Shown here piece by piece: positions 21,394 through 33,170 of a stretch of DNA of 64,000 bases. Under the pieces are notes generated by a model. The model was not told the origin of the DNA. It was given only the letters and a program-made list of their open reading frames with translations, and did not search any database. Made by a program: the position numbers and the translations under genes. The stretch lies in contig CM060989.1 of assembly GCA_030765065.1 (NCBI GenBank), positions 64,804,001 through 64,868,000 of the forward strand, read 5' to 3'. Numbering within the stretch: position 1 is the first letter of the stretch; every line of letters begins with the position of its first letter. Origin of the DNA: Deroplatys truncata. Lineage: Eukaryota; Arthropoda; Insecta; Mantodea; Mantidae.

Positions 21394-21996
21394 ATCGCAA
21401 TACATTTTTATGTTCCTGGTCTGCTATAACACAATAAACATTGCATTAGGATAGAGTAGGACCTTATAACGCCTAATGCAGTACACCATTCCACTGTTAC
21501 ATTTTCGTTTTGTCTTGTGATTGTACGGAACACGCGTAAGATTTGAGGGGTTATTAGGAAGCATGCCGCTCTTATTCGTTGTTTCAGCTCCTTCACATCT
21601 AGCACCCTAGTAGCGTAGCTAAACTCAGCTCTTGAGGAAACCCCATATAAAAAGAAGTCAAGCGGAGTGAGGTCAGCGGAACGAGGAGCCCACATACCAT
21701 CCTCCGCTCTTCAGATTCACTGGTTAGAAAAAAGTCTCATTCAGGTAGTCCGCACAGTGTTTGCATAATAGGGTGATGCCCCATCTTGTTGATAAATGAT
21801 TGGCAAGGATAGCATCCTGCCGTAACTGTGGTTACAGGAGATGAGGAATGTCCAGGTAGATTGTTCCGGTATTTCTATTGTGTTGATAATGAAAATGGAC
21901 ATGTTAAAAATGCACTAGGTTTATAAGGTCCTACTCTATCCTAATATAATGTTTATTGTGTTGTAGCTGACCAAGAGCAGGAAAATGTATTGCGAT
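21394..21996 (-). mobile_element. 603-bp element with about 76-bp inverted ends and a transposase C-terminus
   Basis: The outer arms 21394-21470 and 21921-21996 are inverted copies (ATCGCAATACATTTT..., shared block TAGGATAGAGTAGGACCTTA). Between them a minus-strand frame reads MWAPRSADLTPLDFFLYGV and ELKQRIRAACFLITPQILR. This is the SPDLTPLDFFLWG end of a DDE_3/mariner-type transposase widespread in insects. The catalytic core is deleted. It lies just upstream of USP39. Confidence 0.7.
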
Positions 21997-21999
21997 AAT

Positions 22000-22970
22000 A
22001 AATCCTATAGTTACATATGCCTAAACCACCACAATGCTACATCTCCGGTAACGCTTTTATAAAGAAATATACATCGGTTTAATTTATGGCTCAGGAAATG
22101 TTAAACCTAGTCCGCCGTTTATTCTTGTATTTACAAAACGATCTCTCCTGGACATTTGCAAATTACAGGCCTAGATATTTTACAATTTGCAATGCAATTT
22201 GCATTTTTGTTCACGGCAATACCACTCGAATGCACAGCAAAAGCTGTGACAATCTTACAACAGAACTAAACATTTTATAGGCAAAGGAACGGAATCATGC
22301 CCTAACATTTTAGTGGTAAACGGACTAAAACTATCAATGTTATGAGGCCTTGATAGCCTCGAAACGATCGTCCATCTTTTACCATCTTGATGTAAGTGAA
22401 GGCTTTTAATATCATTTGGACTCATTAATTTTATCAATTGATACTTCACTGTTAATATTGTCCCAATGTTAACATTGATAAACATGAGGCAAGCAATCCT
22501 AGGGACTTTCATGGCTTTTATTCCTTTGACAATTATGTTGAGTCGACTCCCGCTGATGATGAGGCCATTAGCCTCGAAACAATCGTCCATCTTTCACCAT
22601 CATGATGTAAGTGAAGGCTTTTAATATCATTTCGACTCATTAATTTTATCAGTGAACTAAAACTGTTTACACATAATTTGCAACACGAGTTACATATACG
22701 GCAATAAAATTGTTTTGTTAGACCTGTCTTCAGATGTGAACAATTATGTACCTTAGACCTTGGGGCATTGTTTGATGTAGTTTCAGCAAACAATTTCCTG
22801 TTCCTTTCTTGCCAAACCCATATTTTGCACTGCACTATTTTTATAGTAGTGAAAGTAGTTAATTTTTCTTAAAATTATAAGTCCAGTAAAATCTGTATAT
22901 TGATGATAATTTTTACAATAAAATAATTACTGTTCATAGTTGTTCCAGATTTGGAAAAAATGTCCTGCAC
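22000..22970. repeat. Unassigned DNA with an 80-bp direct repeat
   Basis: About 80 bp around 22361-22440 (ATCGTCCATCTTTTACCATC ... TTAATTTTATCA) recurs with few changes at about 22578-22656, 217 bp downstream. Nothing coding is seen. It may be an internal or terminal repeat of an unrecognised element. Confidence 0.5.
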
Positions 22971-22974
22971 CTCA

Positions 22975-23330
22975 ACGAGCGGAATGGCTCAGGCGGTAAC
23001 GTCTGTGGCCTCCGTTCGGGAGGTCCCGGGGCAGTCCAATCTGACCGCAGATTTTGTTTTTGCTGCTTTTTTAGTCGCTGGGGAATGCTGGATAGAAATC
23101 GAATTTTCATATCATTCTTTTCATCACTACATTTCATTTCCTTTTTCCTCACCGCTATACCAGGCAATGAGCTGATCATCCATCCTGGATATACTATGAT
23201 CCTTGCTTGCTCCTCGACTGACTATGGACCCAAGCATTGGCTTATAAACCTTGTGGTGTAAGTCCTATATAGAGGATGGTAATCAGTTGATGAAGACGAA
23301 AGAAGTCTTGCACCTCATGTTTGAAAGTTA
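22975..23330 (+). repeat. tRNA-derived SINE
   Basis: The head has GCGGAATGGCTCAGGCGGTA (A-box like) and TCGGGAGGTCCCGGGG (decayed B-box region). The body and tail are shared with 15528-15960 and 59860-60165: CATCACTACATTTCATTTCC, ATACCAGGCAATGAGCTGAT and CATCCATCCTGGATA, then CTTGCTTGCTCCT. Confidence 0.65.
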
Positions 23331-23530
23331 AATCAACCCTAAAATAAATAGATATAAATGGACATGTGAGTAAATGAGAATTGAGATTAACCCAGTATAA
23401 TTCATGCTATTAATGAGGTGTTTAATCAACAATTACCATACTATTTATTTCTCTTTACACAAATACCTTACTGGTGCAAATCACCACTAGAGGTCCATTC
23501 AGTATTCTTCATTTAAATATCTTTTTTAAA

Positions 23531-23729
23531 ATGTAAGGAGGAACGTTGAACTTAGAAGGGACTTCACTTTCGTTTAGGAACTTTATATTTTCTTCCCCGG
23601 GCCTCAGTTTGTAACAGTCATCTATAAAATGACTACCACAACGGCTACTGTATCCTGAGGGTTTCCAGTTTTCTCTTCGAACAGCTTTAATCCACTTATC
23701 TCAGACATCAGGCCTTGAATGCGGAAACC
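23531..23729 (-). pseudogene. THAP-domain relic
   Basis: Minus-strand reading gives RFPHSRPDV, a stop, DKWIKAVRRENWKPSGYSS, RCGSHFIDDCYKLRPGEEN and SEVPSKFNVPPY. The W...A.R..W.P......C..HF...C pattern and the final proline-rich end are those of a THAP zinc finger. The first C2 pair is not adjacent. One in-frame TGA (a CGA-to-TGA change would explain it) suggests a dead exon of a THAP/P-element-derived gene. Confidence 0.65.
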
Positions 23730-23759
23730 TCTTTAAATATTAAAATGACATACAACTGC

Positions 23760-24700
23760 TTAGTGCACATGTATGTTTCATATGTTAAATTCATTATTTA
23801 TAACTCACAACGACATATGTGAAGTGCGTGATAATAATTTAAAAGACGCAGAATCTATGGTGTTTACGTACCTGCGAAAACTTAAACCTTTGTCTTCAGA
23901 CCTTTGGGTGTTGTTACAACCATGGGAATACACAACACGTATATTCCCATGGTTTGACCTCAAATTACATTCAAATACACTACAATCATAAACTCCACAA
24001 TGGAATCTACACGTACAATATGGCGTCTTCTGTACAGACTAATGACGCCATTTCATTCGTAAGAGGTCCGTTTAGCGCTTTCTCCAGTAAATACTCTACC
24101 TCTATGATAATACACTAACTCCATAGCCCATAGCCTATCATAATATTTTGGATATCTCTTTAACTATTATTTTGTAGAAATAAAAGAATCCATATTTTAA
24201 GGAAGGTATAAAAATAATTATGCTGACAAAATGTCATTTCTCAGTGCTTATCATACATATTATAATATCAAGTGAAACTTCGTATTAACCATTAATGAGG
24301 TTTTATGTTACCGCCACACGGGGTAATTTCGGATGATTTTACACATTTTCGCGACCAATTGCTAATTAACAGACTTAGGCGGTTTGTTTAAATGTGTGTG
24401 GATGGATGCATTAATAATCAACGAACTGAATATATGCTAAAGTGTGAAATTGATTATATAATCCAATGTTTTAAAAAACCAGTAAAAAGCGTCAGAAGTT
24501 GCCTCACTAGTTGGGGTAACTTCGACAGGCTATAATTTTTAATTGATGTTCGTAGTTCCCCCATATAAGGGCTTAATTCGGACACACAATAATAAAGATA
24601 ATATTCATTAAATGATATATGTGTCATTTATTTAGAGTTGAGATTACAAAAGCTAATACAACGCTACATAAACACAAACTTCAACACATTAATACACTGT
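23760..24700. other. Unassigned intergenic DNA with one strong hairpin
   Basis: A perfect 13-bp inverted repeat (AACCATGGGAATA) at 23918-23930 and 23942-23954 has an 11-base loop. Around 24320 and 24518 are GGGGTAATTTCGG and GGGGTAACTTCGA, similar to each other. These may be outer parts of the adjacent pogo element. Confidence 0.4.
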
Positions 24701-24737
24701 ACATTTTTCAATGAAATTAAAGATTCGAGAGCAGCAT

Positions 24738-26190
24738 TTATAGAGCGTCTTTATCAAAAACAAAAGTGTCACTTTTCTCCTTAGGTGCTGGAGGTATTTT
24801 ACAGATTTGGTCTTTCATTACTGTGTCTTCGTACTCTATATCTGGGAACACAAACATTCTCTTCCTTCCATCATGGGATCGCAAAAGCTTCATAACCATG
24901 TCTCGTGCTCCTATATCAATTATCACGCCAACACACTCTAGTAGTGTTCTGTATTCAGACACATAGTTGTACCTCAATACAACGAAAGTTTCTATATCAA
25001 GAGTCAGTACCGATGCTGGTGCGGAATCCTCTGCTGGCATGCCAGTAGTATCATCTTCCAAGATGTTGGTTTTCCTCAATAATTTCATTCTCAGCAAAAT
25101 GACAAACAACAATAGATTTTCCCGGAGGAATATCCAGCTTACGACGGCGATGTGTAGTCCTAGTGACAGTACCGTACCGTGCTGCTGATAGTACCATCTC
25201 GAAAGTGAAAGACCAAGATGATGCCTTTTCAATTGGGTCTGAACTCTCTGGAATATTTTTGTGGATCTTCTGTGGATCGAAAGGAATTAGACCCGTGGCG
25301 CAGAAGTCACTCTTACGTTGTCTATTTCCGTGTTTCCATCTTCTCCAATGTCTCTCTCTCAAAAGTGCAGGGAAGGTATCTCTAGAAATAAGGCCACCTG
25401 TGCACATATTCCAATTCGTCAGCACTTCTTTCCAAGTTTATTTAAATAGCTCGAAAAGAATATACGTTATAGGGGCTGCAGAATGTGGGTGCTATTCGAC
25501 GAAGAACGAATATGTACTTCTCACATTTCTGAGCCACTGCCGCAGATGCATGGCTTGACAAATTGTCGCCAATCATTATTCTCCTTCCGCTAAGCTTTTT
25601 AAAATAAAGCAATGCCCACTTTAGGAACCATCCACTCTTGTTTCTATTATATCTTACATCAGGTGGTGCTCCTTCTTGCAAGTGTCCTATTAATGCTCAG
25701 CCTTATATAGAATATACGGAGGAAGTAGTTATCCATCTACACTAACACACATAATAAGAGAAATGCTTGCTTTGGAGGAGTCCATTATCCTCTCTCCATG
25801 TTTGATGCCCCTCTTAACAATCACGTTTCCTTCCCGGGTCATCACTTAAATTTGTCTCGTCAGAGTTTATGACTTTTCAGATGATATACCTTCTAAAGTT
25901 TCCTACATATTATCAGAACATTCCCTGACTGACTCAAGGGCGACTCTGCACGAGCTCTTTTGATGATCTCGGAAGCTTTTTCAAAAAGTGCCTTGTCCTT
26001 TCATCACCAGGAAGATTCTGAATAAATCGTTTCTCCTTTCTTCCCATTCTGTCAAGGTATCTTTTTACAATACACCGAATGTCAGTTGAAGTGAGAGGAC
26101 ATCCCCAATGAGCTGCTCTAAGGATTCCATGTAATATGTACCAACATTTCCTCTTTATTATCCAGGACAGATGCTGTTCCAATTCCTTTT
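24738..26190 (-). pseudogene. pogo/DDE_1 transposase pseudogene (main part)
   Basis: Frames on the minus strand are broken many times. Recognisable pieces from 5' to 3' are RYLDRMGRKEKRFIQNLPGD (CENP-B-type HTH region), YNRNKSGWFLKWALLYFKKL, SGRRIMIGDNLSSHASAAVA (DDE domain, D of IGDNLSSH) and WKHGNRQRKSDFCATGLIPF with FDPQKI. This domain order is that of insect pogo-like elements with an HTH_psq start. The matching HTH lies at about 27500-27388. No intact ORF remains. Confidence 0.7.
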
Positions 26191-26199
26191 TGGTTTGTG

Positions 26200-27380
26200 C
26201 GATTCACTTGCAACGTGCATTTGGTGGTGAAGGTATTGATAATTACTGGACTTAATGCTACCATTTGCTACGAGTCGTGGAAAGAAAAGATTATAACTGC
26301 AACCGTTTTTAACGACTCGTGTATTTATTGGAACTACCACCACCTTACCTACTACCAGAGGACATGGGTTTTAACTTATGAAGAGAAACTCATGACGCAT
26401 TTAATTTCAACCATTTAATATATATAAATCCTGACCTTTAAACATTATTAAAACTTCATTATGACCTTCTAATTTAAATTTTCTTGCATGATATAGTTTG
26501 TTATTTACTTGAGTTTAAGCTTATAATTTCCCTAACTTCACTCACTGTGTGTTATAATGTGCACAAGTTCCTCTTCCACTGTACACGGCTTTTAATAACT
26601 GGGTATGTGAACAGTATCTTTCAGATTTTAACAAAACAATACCTTAGCATGCTTTACTTTTCTGACTACCAAAATAATCCACAATAAAGCCTACCAACCA
26701 TTTTATACACCAGTTAAACTGAAGTAGCCTAACAGCTTAAAACTAAAACGAATTAAGTCAATTGGAAACGTTTTTACTGGATAATTTGCAATGTCGGATG
26801 TCTAGGTGGTGTGCCATGTAAAGCCAGCTGGTTGACCTTCACTATTGATGTTCTCGAAAGGTCGTCGATTCTCACATTGCAAGACAGGAACATTTGACTA
26901 ATCTTGCAGCCAGCCAAAACTTCTACAAGGCGTGTACAGTACTGCTTGTATGTTGGAATTCTTTCTTTGAAATATTATCCTGGAAATCTTTGAAGTACGA
27001 AGACAAGCTACAACGATGATAACTCACAGTTGTGTCTAATATACTGCAGGCAAATATTTTCTTCGTAATTTAATACATTGAAGCATGCAGGCGAAGACCG
27101 AACTTTACTGCATTGGAGTAAAGACACAACTGTATAACATGCAACCCAAACTCCACTTTACTGCATGTGTATGAAGACCCTGCTGCACTGATAGTAAAAG
27201 TGGTCTCAGCTATACTGATACTGAATGTGACATGTCGCTAGGCACCACGGGTTAACCTCTTTCAACTCCAATATCACTCCGCGGAGCCCTTCATGTCAAA
27301 AATCAGTGACGGCACTCTTTCTTCGTAATCCGTTATGACCTGATATATAATGCTGGCTTTATTTCCTGCATGTGAGGATT
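26200..27380. other. Unassigned DNA between parts of the pogo pseudogene
   Basis: I see no protein similarity. It is probably an insertion into, or a badly decayed part of, the pogo element. Confidence 0.3.
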
Positions 27381-27387
27381 GAATAAT

Positions 27388-27505
27388 CCTCACATACTTT
27401 ATCCTCTAACGTAGATAGCGGTATGCGAAAATACTCCTGTGCTTTTCGATATGATATTTTCCCAGATTCAATTGCTTTCACTGCATCAGTTTCTTTTCTT
27501 CATAG
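27388..27505 (-). pseudogene. HTH_psq fragment of the pogo element
   Basis: The minus strand reads KAIESGKISYRKAQEYFRIP, LSTLEDKVC. This is the pipsqueak-type helix-turn-helix that starts many insect DDE_1 transposases. Same strand and upstream position make it the likely N-terminus of the pseudogene at 24738-26190. Confidence 0.65.
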
Positions 27506-28018
27506 TTACAGTATATTTGACTTCGCAATTTTCTTTTCTACACAGTGTCATTGTCCAAATTTACCACAAGGTTAAACAAATTTACAAATAAATATGCACG
27601 AAATTGTAACTCTGTATATAAACTTCACCAAAAATTTTACTTATACTTATATACAACTGGGCGAATTAAAGTCAATAATTAGCAGTAGCTGGATTGTTTA
27701 ATTGGACGTGTGTACCAAAAAGTTATACCAACAACAGCAAAAGCTAAAATGAAACCGACAATAATGACCACTGCTACCGCGCTATTCTTAATAAATTAGT
27801 GCGTCAAACTGGGCGGGTAAGCTATCTATAGATACCTATGTTCTTTCAGTACACCATTTTGTTTCACCGATCTAACTTCAGTGTTCTCCAGCAATCCATT
27901 TCTAGTTTAATCTGAACTAGTTTTAGATGAAAGAGAAAGTATGAAATGTTGTTAATACTAATGTTCATTAATGGGAAACAACCATGGCCTCCTTCACGAT
28001 TGTCAAAATGGTCTATAT

Positions 28019-28174
28019 CAGAGGTGGCAAAAACGTGACTCGCAAGTCATTTTGACTCGTAGGCGCACGTTCCCTCTCTGCAACCGTCCATTTGATTTTC
28101 ACATGCTGCTGAGTGTTGCAGTGCATGTTGCATATTTGGTGACTTGCGGAAGGAAGTCGTTATCGCCACCCTTG
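28019..28174. mobile_element. Small hAT-like non-autonomous element
   Basis: The ends are CAGAGGTGGC and GCCACCCTTG (imperfect 10-bp inverted repeats of the hAT CAGGGGTGGC type). The 156-bp body is flanked by GTCTATAT (28011-28018) and GTCTATGT (28175-28182), an 8-bp target duplication with one difference. Length, termini and duplication size all fit hAT. Confidence 0.8.
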
Positions 28175-28589
28175 GTCTATGTAATGCAGTAACATGCAAT
28201 TACTAGAATATATTGTCAAATACATTTTTTATTCGTGATCCTTCATTAATTAAGTCCCAGTTGTTTAAACTTTCTTTTTCTGAATTATTACTGCCTGAAC
28301 TTCCGAAGTAGTTGCCGACAGTCACACATAAAAAGAAAGAGTGGTGCGCCCAAACTTAATTAATGCATGTAAATGAGACAATACTTGAATGCTTTACAGC
28401 TGTAAACCTCCAAGGTAATTTCCAATTAAAATCAATTAAGTACAACATTGTTAAAAAAATATTTGTATATAATGTCAAATTGTGCCTTTGCTTGTACTGT
28501 CTTTCTTAGCTTAGAGGTAATTTCTAAATATAAGTTACAAATGTGTTTTGCCTGTGCATTCTGTCAGATTTAAAACTGAACATGAAGTC

Positions 28590-29048
28590 ATAACACGAGG
28601 TATACAAAACAAATAGATACTCATTATAGACTGTCAAAATCACATAATAGCTTTGAAGTACTAGGTATTAAACTGTATAACACACTATCAAATGATCTAA
28701 CTCAACTGCCATATAATAGATTTGAACGTAAACTTTATGACAGATTGCTAAACAACCCATACTATTCACTATAGGAATATTTTGAAAATATATCTTAACA
28801 GTAAGTAATATCAACTACCCTTGTACTTTATTCCTAGACTATTTATTGTTTTTCTGATGATTATATTTTTATTAGCTCTGCATAATGTATCAATCATGCA
28901 ATACACTGTAACTTTTATTGCAATTTTGTTAATATGTAATAGTACAGAGAACTTATATAATATATTTATGTAATATGCAACTATGTAATAATATATTTAT
29001 TGTAATTATTTTTGACGTCTATTGCTGTAATAAGCTTAATGGCAATAA

Positions 29049-29120
<72 letters not shown>
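28590..29120 (+). pseudogene. LINE (CR1/RTE-like) 3' end with a long (ATT)n tail
   Basis: The frame reads LGIKLYNTLSNDLTQLPYNR, FERKLYDRLLNNPYYS. This is the very C-terminal YxGIKLYNKLP...F...L...L....YYS pattern of LINE reverse transcriptase proteins, also seen at 51600-52045. The 3' UTR ends GGCAATAAATTATTATT with the ATT repeat continuing to about 29120. The element is 5' truncated. Confidence 0.65.
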
Positions 29121-29123
<3 letters not shown>

Positions 29124-29880
29124 AGCATTTCGACCAGAAACGTTTGCAGACTGCTGAGGAGCAGAATAAGGTAAAATCTCATAAAGCCTCGTGGATTAAG
29201 CATGGTTTGAGCAGTACACGTTTGATTTCAGATTTTCTAAGCTTTGAAATATTCTCTGGATTAAAATTGGTTTTTCTTTGAAGTACAGCTTGGCAGCTCT
29301 GGATATTTGTATTTTCAGTACAAAATAATTGTGTTATAATAAGATTTTATTTGGCAGCAACAAAAAAACATGTGAATGATCTATATTGAGCTTCAAAGCA
29401 TATCTTATAATTCTTAGAGTTTATACTCTAGGTATTGAACCTTCCTGTCACAATTGGTCATTCAACAAAATTAAGTTCTCCAGAAGAAGCTGAGTCACAC
29501 AAGTTTGTCTAAATTTCTCCCTAACAAGAGATATATTTTATTATACACTCATTACAATTTCAAGTAACAATAAAATTTAAGACTTTTCTACTGAACAAAT
29601 TTGATGCTACATTCACAAGACTTTCTTTAACTCTTCTAAAATTAATCTTACTAAAGCTTTCTGCTATCTACTTCTTGTTATAATCGGTGCAACAGTTCTA
29701 GACATGTGAAAATCTTAATGAGAGCTTTGAAGCGAGTTGCTTACCAGATCAGGAGGTGACCGGTCATCTGCATGCTGCAGGAGTGCGTGGGACAGTCATT
29801 GTCAAATATCCGCATGCTGGTTATGCACTGCACTGCGCTGATAAACTTAGTTATATACAGTATATTAAAATCCACGCTGT
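29120..29880. other. Unassigned intergenic DNA
   Basis: No gene is seen. The right end runs into the 3' end of the transposase pseudogene that follows, so its terminal repeat should lie near 29700-29880, but I could not fix it. Confidence 0.3.
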
Positions 29881-31487
29881 AAAACGCGCGTAATATAAAA
29901 AACACTGTCAATCATTGCCTCCAATTCTTCCACACCTAACAACCCTTCCTCTTCTGCGGAATCACTCACATTATTGCCGTCATCACTGCTGTCACTACTT
30001 TCTGCACCATTATCCTGGATGAGAATTATTTCTATTTGATTATCTGCATTTCCATATTTTTCGAAATAATGATTCTTAATTTATTCAACATGTTGACATA
30101 CATTTTCCCATTCTGGCCTTTCAATTTCAGCAAATTGCTGGCGTTATAACTGCTCCACATATTTTAATTTAAAAGTGATATTTCTGCATGCCACCCATTT
30201 TTTGATATCAGCCCAGATTAATTCGATTGGGTTTAGATCTGGGCGATGCGATGGGAGTCTAAGTACATTATGGCGATGTTGTATTACTATCTGGTCAAGT
30301 ATGTATGACTTCTGAAGCTGTTTGTTAGCTTTAATTAAGTTATATAGCTTTGTTTTACTCATGCTTTCATCTAAAGCTATACTATGTCTAAGTAACCAAA
30401 CTCTCATTTCTTCTTTCAAGGAATTTGAGGTAGGTGGTTTGTCAATTTGAGTGTTGACGCATTGTGAAGCATTGTCGATGACCAGAACAGACCCAGCAGG
30501 CATATTAGGTATCAACATGGCATTGATTCACTTCATGTAATTTTCTGTATTCATTTCTTGATGAAAATCTCCTGTTGTTTGTTGTGACTTGTAAAAGAAG
30601 GGCATTTGGAACGAAGCCGATCTTTCCAACAGCATGAACGATAATAAGTATTTGCCCTTTGGTAACAGGTGCCTGCAAACCTAATTCGCTGTCACTCCAA
30701 CTTTTAGATGCTGTATGACTACTGTGTATGTATGACTCATCTTCATACACTATAGTACTTTTCTGAAATTTGTAGCACCACCTTGAAAATTGATGCTGAT
30801 GTAAGTACATATAAAATTATAAGTCATTTGGAAAGGTAGAATCAGACTGAAAAATTAAATACCATAGCCGGGATTTGAAGCACGGATCTTAGGCTTTCCG
30901 TGGCATTGCTCTAACCGACTAAGCTATCATGGCAACATTTAATTTTTATTTTTATTATTTTTTAATTTTATTTATTTATTTATTTATTTTGCTTTTCTGT
31001 TAGAACTCTTCTATTTGATTTCGGTTTCTTCCACTTGAACCCTAAATCTTTAATAATTTTTCTGAGATCTGTAGCACCACCTTGAAAGTTTCTGCTGTCT
31101 TTCAGCTTGATGAGCAATCTGCTTATTGTTAGCACAGTTTTTTCTTCCACATAGGAATTGTGAATCGTGCGCTGAATGACGCATTCGAAATCGTCTATTT
31201 CTGTAATACGTTTAGGGACCTTAGGTGTGTCAAATGGCACTCTTTCATCCATTGTTTTTTTTTTCTTTCTTATCTTTGAGAACTCTGGAAACGGAACTTG
31301 GTGAAACACCAGTTGCTTTGACTACTCTTTATTTCACTCTCTTAAGGCCTTTGTGGAACTCGGATGAACATATATTTTCTTCCTTCATCTCTGCTTCTTG
31401 CTTCATGAAGTCGAGGACATTTGCAATTATTTCCCTACTTTGACTGTGTAACAACTTAGCACTCAACTTTGAAAACGTAGGAGCCAT
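29880..31487 (-). pseudogene. DDE_3 (Tc1/mariner superfamily) transposase pseudogene, split by a SINE
   Basis: Minus strand from 31487: MAPTFSKLSAKLLHSQSREI, SVSRVL-like HTH, RITEIDDFECVIQRTIHNSY, GGATDLRKIIKDLGFKWKK. A tRNA-like SINE (30845-30965) interrupts. Then TIVYEDESYIHSSHTASKSW (first D), SVLVIDNASQC (second D) and LPSHRPDLNPIELIWADIKK (third acidic residue). A serine/aspartate-rich tail with EEEGLLGVEEL ends near 29886. Stops and frameshifts are present in both halves. The family is abundant in insects. Confidence 0.8.
30845..30965 (-). repeat. tRNA-like SINE head inside the transposase
   Basis: The minus strand reads TTGCCATGATAGCTTAGTCG, GTTAGAGC (A box), CTTCAAATCCCGGCTATGG (B box) and a tail TTTAATTTTTCAGTCTGATT. 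A 7-bp acceptor-like stem (TGCCATG/TATGGTA) can be drawn. The T-arm pairs poorly, so it is a SINE or tRNA relic rather than a working tRNA. Confidence 0.55.
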
Positions 31488-31489
31488 GG

Positions 31490-32600
31490 TTATAAATATA
31501 ACAAATATAAAGTAAGTACTATTTAGATACTGCTCTCTTTAAAATTACAACCAGATGCAGACACTTTCTATGCAGACCGTATGTGTTACACACTGTGAGT
31601 AAGCAAAGGTATTATATCACTTTCGTTGATTAAGCTAAACATAAACCATTCCTAGGCTCGGCAGCTGGGCTGGCAATCAAGGTCACGATTTCAGAAGTTT
31701 TGCGCGAGTTGTAATAGAGTAAACTTTCATCACACATTTCATTGTAGGTACAAGAAGAATGAAGTACCCAACACGAGTCAGATTTTTAAAAAGCAGACTA
31801 TGTAATGGCTTGGAAATTCCATGCCCTTCATAACCCTTAAATTCAAGCACATACAATCCCCATGCAAATCATAACTACACATCTTCACCATAGATGTTGA
31901 AAATGATGTCATTGTGCCGCATACATCTCATACCTTTTAAGAAAATTTGCATTAACACTCATTAATTCTTCATGGCCATGTAAATAAAACCATGTTTCAC
32001 CTGTAAAAAAGCTAGAGTATTTTAACAGAGTGATTATCATCATTATCCATCACCCAATCTACTTACATTATCACATGGTTGCAATTCCTGATCTACAGTT
32101 ATTTTATAGTTTTGTGGCATTCCAAGCCTAGGTTTGCAAAATTCCCAATTCCTGTGCTAGTTTTCTCAGAGATTTGTTTTGACTTCTTTCTGATGTCATT
32201 TGAGTTTTTCCTCTGTAAGAACACGGCAATTTATTTTTGGTTTCTTTTCCCTAAATTTATTCACTAGATTACGAACTGTTCCTCTGTGGGGTACGAACAG
32301 AAGGGAATCTGTCTATAAATTGCTGTCTCACTTCCCTACAAGAGTTTGTTGTCTTGTAGGAATTATAATGAAGATTGTGTGCACTAAAGTATATAATTTC
32401 CATTATAACAATACTGAAACACGTGGTCTCACAAAGTATCAACCTTGCACAAAGACTTCATGTCAACTGATTAGCTGGTATATGGAGAGGAATGTGTCAT
32501 TTGAACCAGATAGTGTGGTACAGACACGTTGCTAACCCTTCTGATTCTTGAGTATAATTCTTGCTGTTTTTACTTGTCTACTGGTTTAAATTAAATTGAT
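31490..32600. other. Unassigned intergenic DNA
   Basis: I see no gene. A short plus-strand sequence around 32500 has no family match. Confidence 0.3.
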
Positions 32601-32607
32601 TTTATTT

Positions 32608-32780
32608 ATGGATGCTCTTTACCTTCTATGGTCCTTAGCGTCCCATTGGGAAAGTTTGTTTAGAGGCCTGTTTATCAGGCTTGAGGTTCTTTTACGTAAA
32701 TCTACCACATGGGACTACAGGCTTGCCTTCCATTCTGAAGGAAGCCATGCTAAGGATTTTTACGCCTGAAATAAATCCTC
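32608..32780 (-). repeat. R4 interspersed repeat, copy 1
   Basis: This matches 41060-41235 in inverse orientation. Shared blocks are GCGTAAAAATCCTTAGCATGG (in both as AAATCCTTAGCATGGCTTCC), AAAGAACCTCAAG, ATGGGACGCTAAGGACCA and AAAGAGCATCCATAAA. It is about 175 bp and has no ORF. I do not know the family. Confidence 0.65.
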
Positions 32781-33170
32781 GGGAAGTCTACTGATTTATT
32801 TAACGAAAGCAAGCCATCTCCTGAAATTTTAATTCAGGCAATTGCTCAACACAATAATGAAATACTTGCTTTATAAATCTGAGATCACATCCATGCTACG
32901 CAATATTCAGGTAGCTTCCTTGTGGCAGACTTGATAATTATAAATTATAGGCTAACTGGTTAATAAATAATTGGAACACACGCGTAAAACAAGCACAGTC
33001 ACACCCGCATGTCAGAACTCTGACATACCTAGAAATCTTCCTTATAAAAATAAACAAATAAAACTAAATCTCGAGTTCAACTAGGAATGGAATCCAACAC
33101 ACTTGGAACATCAGAAAAGTGTTCCAACATCTGAAACATGAAACCAGTCTTTGCTATGTCACTTTTAATG

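Noticed and set aside
28975..29157. Frame with a long leucine run
   Set aside because: It translates the (ATT)n tail of a LINE remnant.
30845..30965. Functional tRNA gene
   Set aside because: A and B boxes are present, but the T-arm does not pair well and a SINE-type tail follows.
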